Notes: generated from the sequence alone by a model not told the origin. Shown: positions 15,055 through 22,876, counted from the stretch's first letter. The stretch: 38,845 nucleotides of DNA from Pseudobdellovibrionaceae bacterium (GCA_019637895.1 JAHBUU010000007.1:1-38845); one strand, 5' to 3'. Numbers and translations: made by a program.

Positions 15055-15981
15055 GTGGAAAAAACGAATCAAACGCTTCTTTATGCCTTCGAGGGATTCG
15101 AAAAGGATCTCTCGGAGGAATTGTCCCTTGGGAAAGCTCGAATCCTCGAGCAACAAGGGCGTCTCTTCGTTGTTGAAAATCTGCTCGCTCGTCCCGTGTG
15201 GGCTCAGGCCTGCGGATACAACGCCGTTCGTGCCACCCCGAAATCCATCACGGAATCCGTGAAAGTCCTGCGCGACCTTGGTGGGAAATGGGCCTGCGCT
15301 TCGCAAACCCGACATCGCCGATCACAACTGATTCAAGAACAAGCTTATCGTCCGCGCCCTCCCCAAGAGATCGAGTTCCTGGGCGAGGTGCCAACCGCGC
15401 GCTGGGGTCTGTGGGCTTTGCTGGACGATCAAACACTGATCGCATCGGCTGAAACCGATTCCATTTTTCCTTTGGGCGAAGTGAGGATCAAAGAAAGCGA
15501 AGCTCCACCATCGCGAGCATACATGAAACTGTGGGAACTCTTCACTCTTCATGGAATTAAGCCGCCACCGAAAAGCCGAACCATCGACCTTGGCAGCTCG
15601 CCGGGAGGATGGACCTGGGTCCTTGCAGAAATGGGATGTCAGGTCCTTGCCGTCGACAAGGCGCCGCTCGCTCCCCATGTCGCCAAGAATCCTTTGGTGA
15701 AGTCGTTAAAAAAAGATGCCTTTAAGCTGGTACCAACCGAGACCGGACCGATCGATTGGTTGTTCTCGGATCTGATCTGCTATCCGCCGAAGCTCTTTGA
15801 TTTGGTCGGCGTCTGGCGCGAGGCCGGGGTCAAAAATTTCGTCTGTACGTTGAAATTCCAAGGGCGCAGCGACTTTGAAAGCATGGCCCGTTTCCTGGAA
15901 ATTCCCGGCTCCTGGATCGTCCACCTGTGCGCCAACCGGCACGAGGTCACCTGGGTCTGCCTCGAAAAAGGCAAAAATTAA
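15055..15981 (+). CDS. rlmM: RlmM-like 23S rRNA 2'-O-methyltransferase, 308 aa
   Basis: The C-terminal half is an FtsJ/RrmJ-type methyltransferase: SAM-binding motif TIDLGSSPGGWTWVL, then VDKAPL, the catalytic-region motif DWLFSDLICYPPK, and the late strand VCTLKF and WVCLEKG. Up to about residue 150 is a THUMP-like or RNA-recognition half, as in RlmM (COG2933), which methylates a cytidine in the peptidyl-transferase loop of 23S rRNA. Length is near the family's about 350 residues. The start is a GTG at 15055, six bases after the preceding stop. The site modified here is inferred from the family, not shown. Confidence 0.8.
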   Translation: MEKTNQTLLYAFEGFEKDLSEELSLGKARILEQQGRLFVVENLLARPVWAQACGYNAVRATPKSITESVKVLRDLGGKWACASQTRHRRSQLIQEQAYRPRPPQEIEFLGEVPTARWGLWALLDDQTLIASAETDSIFPLGEVRIKESEAPPSRAYMKLWELFTLHGIKPPPKSRTIDLGSSPGGWTWVLAEMGCQVLAVDKAPLAPHVAKNPLVKSLKKDAFKLVPTETGPIDWLFSDLICYPPKLFDLVGVWREAGVKNFVCTLKFQGRSDFESMARFLEIPGSWIVHLCANRHEVTWVCLEKGKN

Positions 15982-16050
15982 GTCATTCCAAGGCCTTAAA
16001 AAACCTTGAAAAGTCATATGAGAAATGACATCTTGTGGCTCGTTTCAGCC

Positions 16051-16135
16051 GCGCGGGTGGTGGAATTGGTAGACACGCTGGTCTCAGAAGCCAGTGAGTA
16101 ACATCGTGGGGGTTCAAGTCCCCCCTCGCGCACCA
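16051..16135 (+). tRNA. tRNA-Leu (anticodon CAG)
   Basis: An 85-base tRNA with encoded CCA (16133-16135). The acceptor stem GCGCGGG pairs with CTCGCGC (one wobble). The D region TGGTGGAATTGGTAGACAC is typical, and the anticodon stem CTGGT/GCCAG holds loop CTCAGAA with anticodon CAG. There is a long variable arm, as in class II tRNAs, and the T arm GGGGGTTCAAGTCCCCC. It reads CUG codons. Its 3' end is the insertion site for the recombinase island that starts at 16137. Confidence 0.97.
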
Positions 16136-17796
16136 ATCGTAACAGTGGTCGAACCGCCACGGGTTGCGAGGGATAGATTTCGAGGTTCACAATCACTAAA
16201 TTTTGAGTTTTTGGGGTTTCCGGTACTGGAATCAGTTCCGGTCGCCTTGTATTGGGTTGGAGGCAGGGTGGGCGCTTTTAAGCCCACTCTGATCTTGGTT
16301 GGATGGATTTCGGCGAACTCGATGAGATTCGAGTAAAGAGGCCGACGGTTTTCCGTTGGCGTTTCCTCAAGCCGAGAAATCGTGGATCTCAGTTTTTCAA
16401 TCAACCCCATTTTATCAATGGCCTGACCTTTAAGGCTTGTCGATTTCGACAAAAGATCCTTTCGCAAATTTTCAAACTCAACGACCTTTTTATTTAACTC
16501 CTGAATTTGGCTGTAGAAGCCATCCGCAGGAACTTCCGGTGGTAGTTCTGAAACCCTTGTCACCAAATTCTGCGAACGTCTTTTCTTCTGCTCAATTTCA
16601 CTTTCAATCGTTTTGATCCTTCCCTCTAGGGCCGGGATTTCCGAATGATTTGATGTCGCATAGACCTCAAGCCACCTTTCGATAAGATCCGGCGTTTGCA
16701 GAAGATCCTTAATACTTTTAATCAAAATGTCTTCCATACGTTCGGCTCTTACGGTTTCCACACGGCATCGTTTGTGTTGGCTTACACCATCGCTATGGAG
16801 CTGTCTTGGATGGGCATAGTAGTGATGCTTTCGGTTTTTACCGTGAGCGGACTTTCCACCTAGCTTTTTACCGCACTCGCCGCAGACAAGTCGCTCCGTC
16901 AGCGGATAGGGATACTTTTTCCACTCATCGGGCTTGTGCTTATTTTTATTGGCAGCCAATTTCTTTTGAACCTTCTCAAATAATTTTTTGTCTACAATGG
17001 CGCTCCAGCTCGCTGGGACGACTTCGACCTCATTCTTCGACTTATTGATCTCTCTTAGTCCAATGTAAGCGCGATTCGTCAGAATCCGAAAAAGACTTGG
17101 TACAGTGAAATGACCACCACCTTTTTCGATCCCATGCTTGTTGGTGTAGCGTTTGGAAAACACACCTCGACGAGACATCTCACGGCACGTTTCGCGGACT
17201 GACCCTACTTCCAAGAAGGTTTTAAAAATTTCTGTGACTGTCTTCGCTTCAGTTTCATTCGGCAGTAGTTCGCCAGGACTTTTTGGATTGCGATCAAATC
17301 CTAGCGGTATGCTTCCGCCATTCCAAAGACCACGTTTTGCACGAGCTGCCCAGTTTGCAGAAATGCGTTCCGCAGTTTGCTTGCGTTCGTACTGCGCGAA
17401 GTTCATCAAGTTAAAGACCATCATTTCGCCCGCCGCAGTCGTCGTGTCGAACTGCTCGCGAAGGGTGATGAATCCCGTGTCGTGCTTTTTAAATAAATCC
17501 CATACTTCGCAGAAGTCTTTCAAAGACCTGGAAAGTCGTGACAGCTCGGTTGATAAAATCAAGTTGATGCGCCCAAGTTTTATGTCCGTCAGTAACCGCT
17601 GGAACTCCGGTCGGTTCATATCCTTTGCGGACTTATCATCGCAGTAAAAGTCCACGATAACGCCCCAACTGGAGTCTCTACGATTTTGTCCGTCCACGTA
17701 TTCAATGAGTCGTTGGCGCTGACTGACCAAGGAGCCGTCCTGGATACGAGCTTGTTCTTCCGTACTAACGCGAAGATAAATACCGATTCGTTTCAT
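16114..17796 (-). CDS. Large serine recombinase (site-specific integrase), 560 aa
   Basis: An N-terminal resolvase domain has the nucleophile Ser11 in YLRVSTEEQ and the ...LSRSLKDF and LMNFAQYERKQTAERI segments. A recombinase domain, a zinc-ribbon-like CGECGKKLGG...HHYYAH...HKRC, and a coiled-coil (about 405-505) follow. This is the plan of integrases that insert phages or islands at fixed sites. The stop (TGA, 16116-16114) lies inside tRNA-Leu: the last residues (about IGARGGT) are read from the tRNA 3' end. The C-terminal codons would differ in the excised circle. The gene begins one base before the stop of a 64-residue protein (TAATG overlap), so they form an operon. Confidence 0.93.
   Translation of the reverse strand: MKRIGIYLRVSTEEQARIQDGSLVSQRQRLIEYVDGQNRRDSSWGVIVDFYCDDKSAKDMNRPEFQRLLTDIKLGRINLILSTELSRLSRSLKDFCEVWDLFKKHDTGFITLREQFDTTTAAGEMMVFNLMNFAQYERKQTAERISANWAARAKRGLWNGGSIPLGFDRNPKSPGELLPNETEAKTVTEIFKTFLEVGSVRETCREMSRRGVFSKRYTNKHGIEKGGGHFTVPSLFRILTNRAYIGLREINKSKNEVEVVPASWSAIVDKKLFEKVQKKLAANKNKHKPDEWKKYPYPLTERLVCGECGKKLGGKSAHGKNRKHHYYAHPRQLHSDGVSQHKRCRVETVRAERMEDILIKSIKDLLQTPDLIERWLEVYATSNHSEIPALEGRIKTIESEIEQKKRRSQNLVTRVSELPPEVPADGFYSQIQELNKKVVEFENLRKDLLSKSTSLKGQAIDKMGLIEKLRSTISRLEETPTENRRPLYSNLIEFAEIHPTKIRVGLKAPTLPPTQYKATGTDSSTGNPKNSKFSDCEPRNLSLATRGGSTTVTIGARGGT
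16125..16136 (+). repeat. Left attachment core (attL) in the tRNA-Leu 3' end
   Basis: CTCGCGCACCAA covers the tRNA acceptor strand, CCA end and one further base. The same 12 bases occur at 23074-23085, 6949 bases away, in the same orientation. This spacing brackets the recombinase and its cargo, as expected for cores made by integration into a tRNA. The core's exact edge is uncertain because flanking bases differ. Confidence 0.7.
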
Positions 17797-17990
17797 TAGC
17801 TGGCCTCCTTGTAAACCAAGTCAGTCTCTTCCTTAGAGAGAATTTGGTCAATTTCTAGCAACGTGCGCACCACCGCACAGGTCACTTGGTCCGCATCATT
17901 TTCACTGGTGGCAATATATTCGATTTCTACAATCTCAAATGGTTCATCAAATCGACTCGCAGCCTTTTTCTTTGGCAGCTTCGACTTCAT
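17796..17990 (-). CDS. Small acidic protein in the recombinase operon, 64 aa
   Basis: Starts with a basic MKSKLPKKKAASRF stretch and continues acidic (EIVEIEYIATSENDADQ). The last part is helical (VRTLLEIDQILSKEETDLVYKEAS). The stop TAA overlaps the recombinase ATG by one base and AAGGGATC lies upstream, so it is a true leading gene of the recombinase operon. The size and position fit a recombination directionality factor or small recombinase partner, but no family is recognised. Confidence 0.75.
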   Translation of the reverse strand: MKSKLPKKKAASRFDEPFEIVEIEYIATSENDADQVTCAVVRTLLEIDQILSKEETDLVYKEAS

Positions 17991-18146
17991 AAGATCCCTT
18001 ACTTTTTATTCTAAACGATCCTTTTTCATCTCAAGAAAACGAGCATCAATTCTTCTACAAATACCTTTCCTAAGTCCTAGCCCCTCCTATTTCCTCACAT
18101 ACAAAATCACTTCCACCACTGAACCCGCCTCGTCCATTGTCTTTTT

Positions 18147-18208
18147 GACCAGGCAGGAGACCCCTTCCACTAACAACTCGTTGTGTGGGAGGGGTCTCCT
18201 GCCGACCA
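18147..18208. repeat. 52-bp palindrome flanked by GACCA direct repeats (MITE-like)
   Basis: GGCAGGAGACCCCT (18152-18165) is matched by AGGGGTCTCCTGCC (18190-18203), with more pairing inward to a CTCG loop. Directly outside both arms is GACCA (18147-18151 and 18204-18208), a 5-bp direct repeat as left by a transposition target duplication. It has no coding capacity and could be a miniature non-autonomous element. It also has the form of a very strong hairpin in RNA or single-stranded DNA. Confidence 0.6.
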
Positions 18209-18290
18209 AGGCAAAAAAGCTTTGGATGAGGCGGCTGTAAATCGCTGAACTTACTTTTAAAAAACTGTCTTCTCAGGTGTTCGTTCTTTC

Positions 18291-18336
18291 ATAGTGAGCC
18301 CGCACATTTTGTCTGCAAGATGTGCGGGCTCATTAT
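18291..18336. repeat. 46-bp near-perfect palindrome
   Basis: The core GAGCCCGCACAT (18296-18307) and ATGTGCGGGCTC (18320-18331) form a perfect 12-pair stem. It extends outward by A/T pairs with one wobble and inward to a TCTG loop. Neither strand has a following T-tract, so it is not a plain terminator. The roughly 420-base stretch 18003-18423 shows no gene; it holds this palindrome and the one at 18152-18203. Confidence 0.65.
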
Positions 18337-18492
18337 GCGGCATTTGCCTTTTCTGGCTCTGGAATCGATAGCAGTTCATTCAGCGTTGAGGTTTTACTTC
18401 CAGCCATGTGGATGTTCGCCATCTGACGTGACCCCTTCCAATTAATCCACCCCAATCATACTATTTGGGGTGAAAAAGAAAGGGTACGAGCT

Positions 18493-18774
18493 ATGGCCAA
18501 AGGGAAGAAGCACACACCGGAGTCAATCGTGAAGATCCTCCGAGACATCGAAATCGAACAGGGACGAGGCGCCAGCCAGGAAGAGGCTTGCAAGAAATCC
18601 AGCATCACTTTGCAGACCTTCTACCGCTGGCGGAAAGAGTTCGGAGGCCTTCAGATCGACCAGGCAAGACGACTGAAAGAGCTTGAGAATGAGAATCTCA
18701 AGCTCAAGAAGCTGGTCGCAGACCTTGCTCTTGATAACTCCATTTTGAAAGAAGTGAACAAGGGAAACTTCTAA
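18493..18774 (+). CDS. IS3-family transposase OrfA, 93 aa
   Basis: The protein opens with a basic helix-turn-helix region (KILRDIEIEQGRGASQEEACKK...ITLQTFYRWRKEFGG) that binds the element ends. It continues as a leucine-heptad coiled coil (RLKELENENLKLKKLVADLALDNSILKEV) used for dimerisation. AAAGGG lies about eight bases before ATG. Near its end the reading frame holds the heptamer G GGA AAC (18762-18768), a canonical -1 slippery site only a few bases before the TAA. Slippage there would join it to OrfB. Codons are as expected for an IS. Confidence 0.92.
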   Translation: MAKGKKHTPESIVKILRDIEIEQGRGASQEEACKKSSITLQTFYRWRKEFGGLQIDQARRLKELENENLKLKKLVADLALDNSILKEVNKGNF

Positions 18775-19634
18775 GCCCGTCGAGAAAGCGCGAAGCGGTC
18801 GAGTTTGCGATCGAAAGATTCGGGATCTCGGAACGACGGGCGTGCGGACTCTTAAGTCAGAATCGCAGAACTCAGCGTTACACGGTTCAATTCTCACCAG
18901 AAGAGGATCGTTTAACAAGAGACATCATTGAGCTTGCAAGCACTCATGGTCGCTATGGCTACCGTAGGATCACGGCTCTTCTGAGGGATGCGGGCTGGCG
19001 AGTGAACCGTAAGCGCGTCCAAAGGATCTGGAGACTGCATGGTTTAAGGGTCCCGGGTAAGCAGAAGAAAAGAGCCAGGCTTTGGGATCAAGAACACTCC
19101 TGCATCCGACTTCGCCCGGAAAGAAAGAACCATGTCTGGTCCTATGACTTCGTGATGGATCGAACCAGAAACGGAAGGCCTTTTCGGATGTTCAACGTTA
19201 TCGATGAGTTCACAAGAGAAAGTCTAGCGATCAGAGTGGGACGAAGGCTTCGATCAGAAGATGTGATCGACACTCTCGGAAAACTCTTTGTCGAGCGCGG
19301 AGTTCCGGAGCACGTAAGATCGGACAATGGATCTGAGTTTATCGCAAGTGCGGTGAGGACTTGGTTTAAGAAGCTCAAAGTTCAGCCACTTTTTATTACT
19401 CCGGGGTCTCCATGGGAAAATGGCTATATCGAATCGTTCAATGGAAAGCTCAGAGATGAGCTTCTCAATGGAGAGATATTCAACACACTGAAGGAGGCAG
19501 AGATCATGATCGAGAGATGGCGAAGGCACTACAACACAAAAAGACCGCACAGCTCGCTTGGATACAGACCACCGGCTCCGGAAACTTTTGCACCTACTTC
19601 AAAGCATCTTGAGGTCCGACTAGTCGCAGTGTAA
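18768..19634 (+). CDS. IS3-family transposase OrfB (DDE integrase domain), made by -1 frameshift
   Basis: The frame lies -1 relative to OrfA and opens right at the slippery heptamer, giving LLSPSRKREAVEF, the usual start of OrfB. It lacks a good independent start codon near its beginning; the first GTG in frame is at 19002. The DDE core is visible: Asp in VWSYDF, Asp in HVRSDNGSEF, and Glu in NGYIESFNGKLRDE, followed by a normal C-terminus. Read as OrfAB, the full transposase is about 380 residues. All catalytic residues remain, so the element may be active. Confidence 0.88.
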   Translation, partial: LLSPSRKREAVEFAIERFGISERRACGLLSQNRRTQRYTVQFSPEEDRLTRDIIELASTHGRYGYRRITALLRDAGWRVNRKRVQRIWRLHGLRVPGKQKKRARLWDQEHSCIRLRPERKNHVWSYDFVMDRTRNGRPFRMFNVIDEFTRESLAIRVGRRLRSEDVIDTLGKLFVERGVPEHVRSDNGSEFIASAVRTWFKKLKVQPLFITPGSPWENGYIESFNGKLRDELLNGEIFNTLKEAEIMIERWRRHYNTKRPHSSLGYRPPAPETFAPTSKHLEVRLVAV

Positions 19635-19877
19635 CTGGGATAACAATTGGGGTCTTGTCAGATCAGCTTCAAAACTCAAATTATTTGGACCTAAGGGAAG
19701 CGTCGCCACTTTTTTTAAGGGCCAGCTCCAGGTATCAAGATTGTTTTTAGTCTGAAGCGTATCGCTTTCAAAATCAGAAAGCCTGCGCTTTTACGCAGGC
19801 CTCATGGGCAGTTCACTAGTCCCATACGTAGCGGGGAAAATGAAGCCGTCGTTCTGAAATTCTAAGTATTTTAATGC

Positions 19878-20654
19878 TTAACCCGCTCCAGGAGCAGCCC
19901 TTTCGGATTCAGGGCGCGAGAGCGTCTCTCCGAATAGATCGAGCACCGCTTGCCATGCACGCGCTGCATGTTTGGGATGATAGCCAACGCCGGGCACAGT
20001 GGCGATGGCATGAGCGACATCCCCATCATCGGTTGCTTGACGCGCCCAAAAAGCATGCTTGGCTCCTCCGTAAATATTCACGCGCCAATCGATTCCGGAA
20101 TCCTGGAGTGCTCGACCAAACTTTAGAACTTGGTCGGGGGTGCAAATGGGGTCTTCGGAGCCAGTGCATAGCAGGAGAGTGCTTGCCACATTAGTCCAGT
20201 CCTTGGCTTTCACTGCTGGTAAGCCGGGATGAACGACGGCAATGGACTTAAATGGAACGCCGGTTCTGGCAAGTTCGAGCACGATGCGTCCACCAGCACC
20301 GTAACCAAGAGCAGCAAGTCGGCGGGGGTCGGCACCTGGTATCGCAAGAAGGTGGTCAAGCGCGGCACGGCCGATCGTTTGCATTCGCCTGTCATCGGCC
20401 ATCAGCGGCATGATTCGGGCAAGCATTTCGCTCGGTCTACCGAAGTACGACTGGCCACCGTGATAATCCATCGCCAACGCTATGTACCCGCGTGCCGCCA
20501 GCTCGTCAGCGCGACTCCGTTGATAGTCGTCGAGGCCAATCCCGTCGTGTCCAATCAGGACTGCTGGCCATGCTCCCTGATCTTTCGGGTGCGCAAGATG
20601 CGCGACCATCTTCAAGCCATCAACATCATAGGTCAGCTCACGCTTGATAATCAT
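19878..20654 (-). CDS. Dienelactone-hydrolase-family protein lacking the nucleophilic Cys
   Basis: An alpha/beta-hydrolase fold of the DLH type: VLIGHDGIGL, then ADELAARGYIALAMDYH, the nucleophile elbow LGYGAGGRIVLEL, the acid region CTGSEDPICT, and YGGAKHAFW with the catalytic His. In active DLH enzymes the elbow is GxCxGG; here the Cys position is Gly (codon GGT, one base from TGT). ATG 20654 is chosen because GAGGTG lies upstream; a longer in-frame start at 20690 reaches into the divergent gene's promoter. It is divergent from a TetR regulator, which probably controls it. With the Cys lost the enzyme may be inactive or use other chemistry. Confidence 0.85.
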   Translation of the reverse strand: MIIKRELTYDVDGLKMVAHLAHPKDQGAWPAVLIGHDGIGLDDYQRSRADELAARGYIALAMDYHGGQSYFGRPSEMLARIMPLMADDRRMQTIGRAALDHLLAIPGADPRRLAALGYGAGGRIVLELARTGVPFKSIAVVHPGLPAVKAKDWTNVASTLLLCTGSEDPICTPDQVLKFGRALQDSGIDWRVNIYGGAKHAFWARQATDDGDVAHAIATVPGVGYHPKHAARAWQAVLDLFGETLSRPESERAAPGAG

Positions 20655-20673
20655 ATTCACCTCACATCTTGAT

Positions 20674-20698
20674 GATAAGTGAATCTTCATTTACTATC
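20674..20698. promoter_or_regulatory. TetR operator candidate between the hydrolase and TetR genes
   Basis: GATAAGTGAAT (20674-20684) and ATTTACTATC (20689-20698) form an imperfect dyad around CTTC, with one unpaired base. It lies immediately upstream of the TetR start and about 20 bases from the divergent hydrolase start. TetR proteins usually bind such dyads in the shared promoter region. The dyad is seen; binding is inferred. Confidence 0.45.
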
Positions 20699-20705
20699 TA
20701 GAAGT

Positions 20706-21311
20706 ATGGGGAGGCCGAAAAAAATTAGTGATTCTCAAATCTTGTCAATGGCTTTCGAGGTCATTTCTCTTGAGGGTTTTGAGTCATTTACCTTGGAGCA
20801 GGCGGGAAAGGCAACGGGGCTTTCGCCCGCAGCACTCGTTAAGCGATTCAAAACGAAAAAGCGTTTGGCTTTTTTAGCAAGAAATCAAAAATGGGACGAA
20901 AATATAGCGAAAATGAACGCCAGCGAGATTGCGCAGCTCAAAGGTCTCAATGGGATTTTCGAATTCCTTCGGCTGATCGCAAAGAGCGTGGATTCAAAGA
21001 GGCTGGGTGAACACGCCCGATGGCTTGGAACCGAGGCGGACGATTCGAAAGCTAAGAAAAAAGTTGCGGCCTACTTTGCTGAAACTCGCAATATTTTCTC
21101 CCGTCTAATTCAAGAGGCGGTCTCAAACCAAGAAATCAAGATTATTGGTACCCCAGAAAATTTGGCCATTACACTTGAGGCTTTGGTACAAGGCTCGATC
21201 TTTCAATTTGCTTTTTTAAATGAGCAAAACATCGGACGGCATCTGGCGAATCGTTTCCAGTCTGTGCTTGGACCATTGACGCTTACTGCGCAAGATAATG
21301 GCGCTTTATAG
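20706..21311 (+). CDS. TetR/AcrR-family transcriptional regulator, 201 aa
   Basis: The N-terminal 60 residues fit the TetR helix-turn-helix: ILSMAFEVISLEGFESFTLEQAGKATGLSPAALVKRFKTKKRLAF, with the recognition helix in SPAALVKRF. The rest is the helical ligand-binding and dimerisation domain. ATG 20706 is preferred over an in-frame GTG at 20679 that lies in the operator. The gene is divergent from the hydrolase-like gene, the usual layout for a TetR repressor and its target. No ligand can be named. The DNA is more AT-rich than the surrounding chromosome, as expected of an acquired segment. Confidence 0.9.
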   Translation: MGRPKKISDSQILSMAFEVISLEGFESFTLEQAGKATGLSPAALVKRFKTKKRLAFLARNQKWDENIAKMNASEIAQLKGLNGIFEFLRLIAKSVDSKRLGEHARWLGTEADDSKAKKKVAAYFAETRNIFSRLIQEAVSNQEIKIIGTPENLAITLEALVQGSIFQFAFLNEQNIGRHLANRFQSVLGPLTLTAQDNGAL

Positions 21312-21547
21312 GCAAATCCCCATGAAGCCAGCGAGCCCAATTTTAAACCTGGCTTGTGGATCTCCGAGTTCAGAATGAGCCGAAAGGCACGCTTAAGTGA
21401 CTTTTAGCGGCTTTGGGGAGTGTTTGTTCGGTAGCGCCTGGCCAGGCTTCTTGGGGATTTGTTTTCAGCTAGTTACGCTATAAACCACTAGCCAAGTTTA
21501 CAAAGCGCAAATTCTTTGCGATGTCCTCTAAAATTTTTGGAAGGGAT

Positions 21548-22072
21548 ATGAAATCAGCAATTCGTTTAGCTTTTGGATTATTTAGTCTGTTTCAGTGTGG
21601 AGAAGCTATGGCATTAACGGCGCTGCCAGATCCGCAGATTATTTCGAGACCCGCTGTTCAATATATCGGCATCGAGATCAGTCATGTACCTGGCGATGAA
21701 AAACCCGCTCAATTGTGGGCGAATTTTTCAAAACGAGAACATGAGATAAAAAATGTGTCCGGTCCCGCCGTGGGAATTTCTGGTGACTTTGAGAATGTGA
21801 CTGCCAAATATGCGGCTGCCCGCCAAGTTTCTGAAACATCATTTGTCCCTGAGGGCATGACCGTGATTCAAACGGAGGCAGGGCAATATGCGGACTTTAA
21901 GATTAAGGGGCCAATCTCACAGCTGTTCAAAGCCTTAGACTACATTTACGGAGTTTGGATTCCAAGGAATGGCTACAAAACAAATGGTGCGGGGATCGAA
22001 GTCTATCCTGAAAATACAGACGTCGATTCGCCGGATTTCGAACTTCATTTGTTAGTGCCTTTAAAACGCTAA
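21548..22072 (+). CDS. Exported GyrI-like small-molecule-binding protein, 174 aa
   Basis: A signal-like N-terminus (MKSAIRLAFGLFSLF..., likely cleavage near AMA at residue 22) precedes a domain of the AraC-effector/GyrI-like type: QYIGIEISH, then LWANFSKREHEIKN, VGISGDF, and near the end IYGVWIPRNGYK, GIEVYPENT and ELHLLVPL. GyrI-like domains normally bind drugs in the cytoplasm; an export signal on one is unusual. ATG 21548 is preferred because GGAAGGGAT lies directly upstream. It is followed 14 bases later by the DUF899 gene and is probably co-transcribed. The 236-base gap upstream shows no clear signal. Confidence 0.75.
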   Translation: MKSAIRLAFGLFSLFQCGEAMALTALPDPQIISRPAVQYIGIEISHVPGDEKPAQLWANFSKREHEIKNVSGPAVGISGDFENVTAKYAAARQVSETSFVPEGMTVIQTEAGQYADFKIKGPISQLFKALDYIYGVWIPRNGYKTNGAGIEVYPENTDVDSPDFELHLLVPLKR

Positions 22073-22086
22073 GGTTAAGAGTTTTA

Positions 22087-22767
22087 ATGAGTCAAAAAAT
22101 CGTATCGCAGGAAGAATGGAATAAAGCACTACTTGAGTTCTCCAAGAGGGAACTTGAGTTCAATGCTGCGAAGAAGAGGCATGCTGAGGAGCGCCGAAAA
22201 CTTCCCTGGGTTAAGGTCGAAAAAGAATATGTTTTTGACGGCGAAAACGGAAGGGAATCGCTTTCTGATCTTTTTCAAGGCCGTAGTCAGCTCATAATGC
22301 AGCATTTTATGTTCACTCCAGAATGGAAGGAGGGCTGTTCTGGCTGCTCAGTCCAAGCCGAAGGCGTTGATGGAGCCCGCTATCACTTTGAGCCTAAGGA
22401 TATTTCATTCGTCGCTGTTTCTCGCGCCTCCATCGAAAAAATCTCGAGTTTTAAGGAGCGCATGGGGTGGAAATTTAAGTGGGTCTCGTCCGGCCGTAGT
22501 GATTTTAATTTCGATTTTCACGTTTCATTCACGAAAGAGCAGTTGGCAAAAGGCAAAGTGTTCTATGACTTCGAAATGCGCGACGTCGACATGGAAGATA
22601 TGCCGGGACTCAGCGTTTTCTATAAAAATGAAAAGGGTGAAATCTTCCGAACCTATTACGGGGGTGATGATTCACTGCTTGGGGTGTGTAATTACTTGGA
22701 CCTGACCCCAATTGGAAGGAATGAGAAGTCCTATTTTGATTGGATTAAACATCACGACAAATATTAA
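22087..22767 (+). CDS. DUF899 thioredoxin-like-fold protein, 226 aa
   Basis: The sequence follows the DUF899 pattern closely: LPWVKVEKEYVFDGENG, DLFQGRSQLIMQHFMF, the GCSGCS motif (a CxxC at the thioredoxin active-site position), FVAVSRA, RMGWKFKWVSS, FDFHVSFT, MPGLSVFYKNEKG, and YLDLTPIGRNE. Family members have a thioredoxin-like fold and are presumed to be redox proteins of unknown substrate. The length is typical. It overlaps no neighbour and is the second gene of a pair with the exported GyrI-like protein. The context suggests a stress or detoxification role, which is inference. Confidence 0.9.
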   Translation: MSQKIVSQEEWNKALLEFSKRELEFNAAKKRHAEERRKLPWVKVEKEYVFDGENGRESLSDLFQGRSQLIMQHFMFTPEWKEGCSGCSVQAEGVDGARYHFEPKDISFVAVSRASIEKISSFKERMGWKFKWVSSGRSDFNFDFHVSFTKEQLAKGKVFYDFEMRDVDMEDMPGLSVFYKNEKGEIFRTYYGGDDSLLGVCNYLDLTPIGRNEKSYFDWIKHHDKY

Positions 22768-22876
22768 GTAAGCGCACCTAAAATCCCTCGTTTTTAGCTT
22801 GTCGACTGTCCATGATATTGTGTCTTAAAGTAATCTTGAAGCTATTATGAACCGCTACCGAATTCTGGTGGCAGTT

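Larger units (their letters stand above)
18424..19660 (+). mobile_element. IS3-family insertion sequence (IS407-like)
   Basis: About 1.24 kb with an orfA/orfB transposase pair on the plus strand. The outer ends read TGACGTGACCCC (18424) and, on the opposite strand at the right end, TGACAAGACCCC (ends 19660), 10 of 12 identical, consistent with short terminal inverted repeats. Flanking bases CATC (left) and GATC (right) agree in three of four, a possible decayed 4-bp target duplication. The element lies inside the tRNA island. Exact ends are provisional. Confidence 0.8.

Noticed and set aside
18333-18422. 29-codon minus-strand frame (MANIHMAGSK...) abutting the left end of the IS
   Set aside because: It could be a gene tail cut by the IS, but across the IS the flanks give a different open frame, so neither can be chosen.
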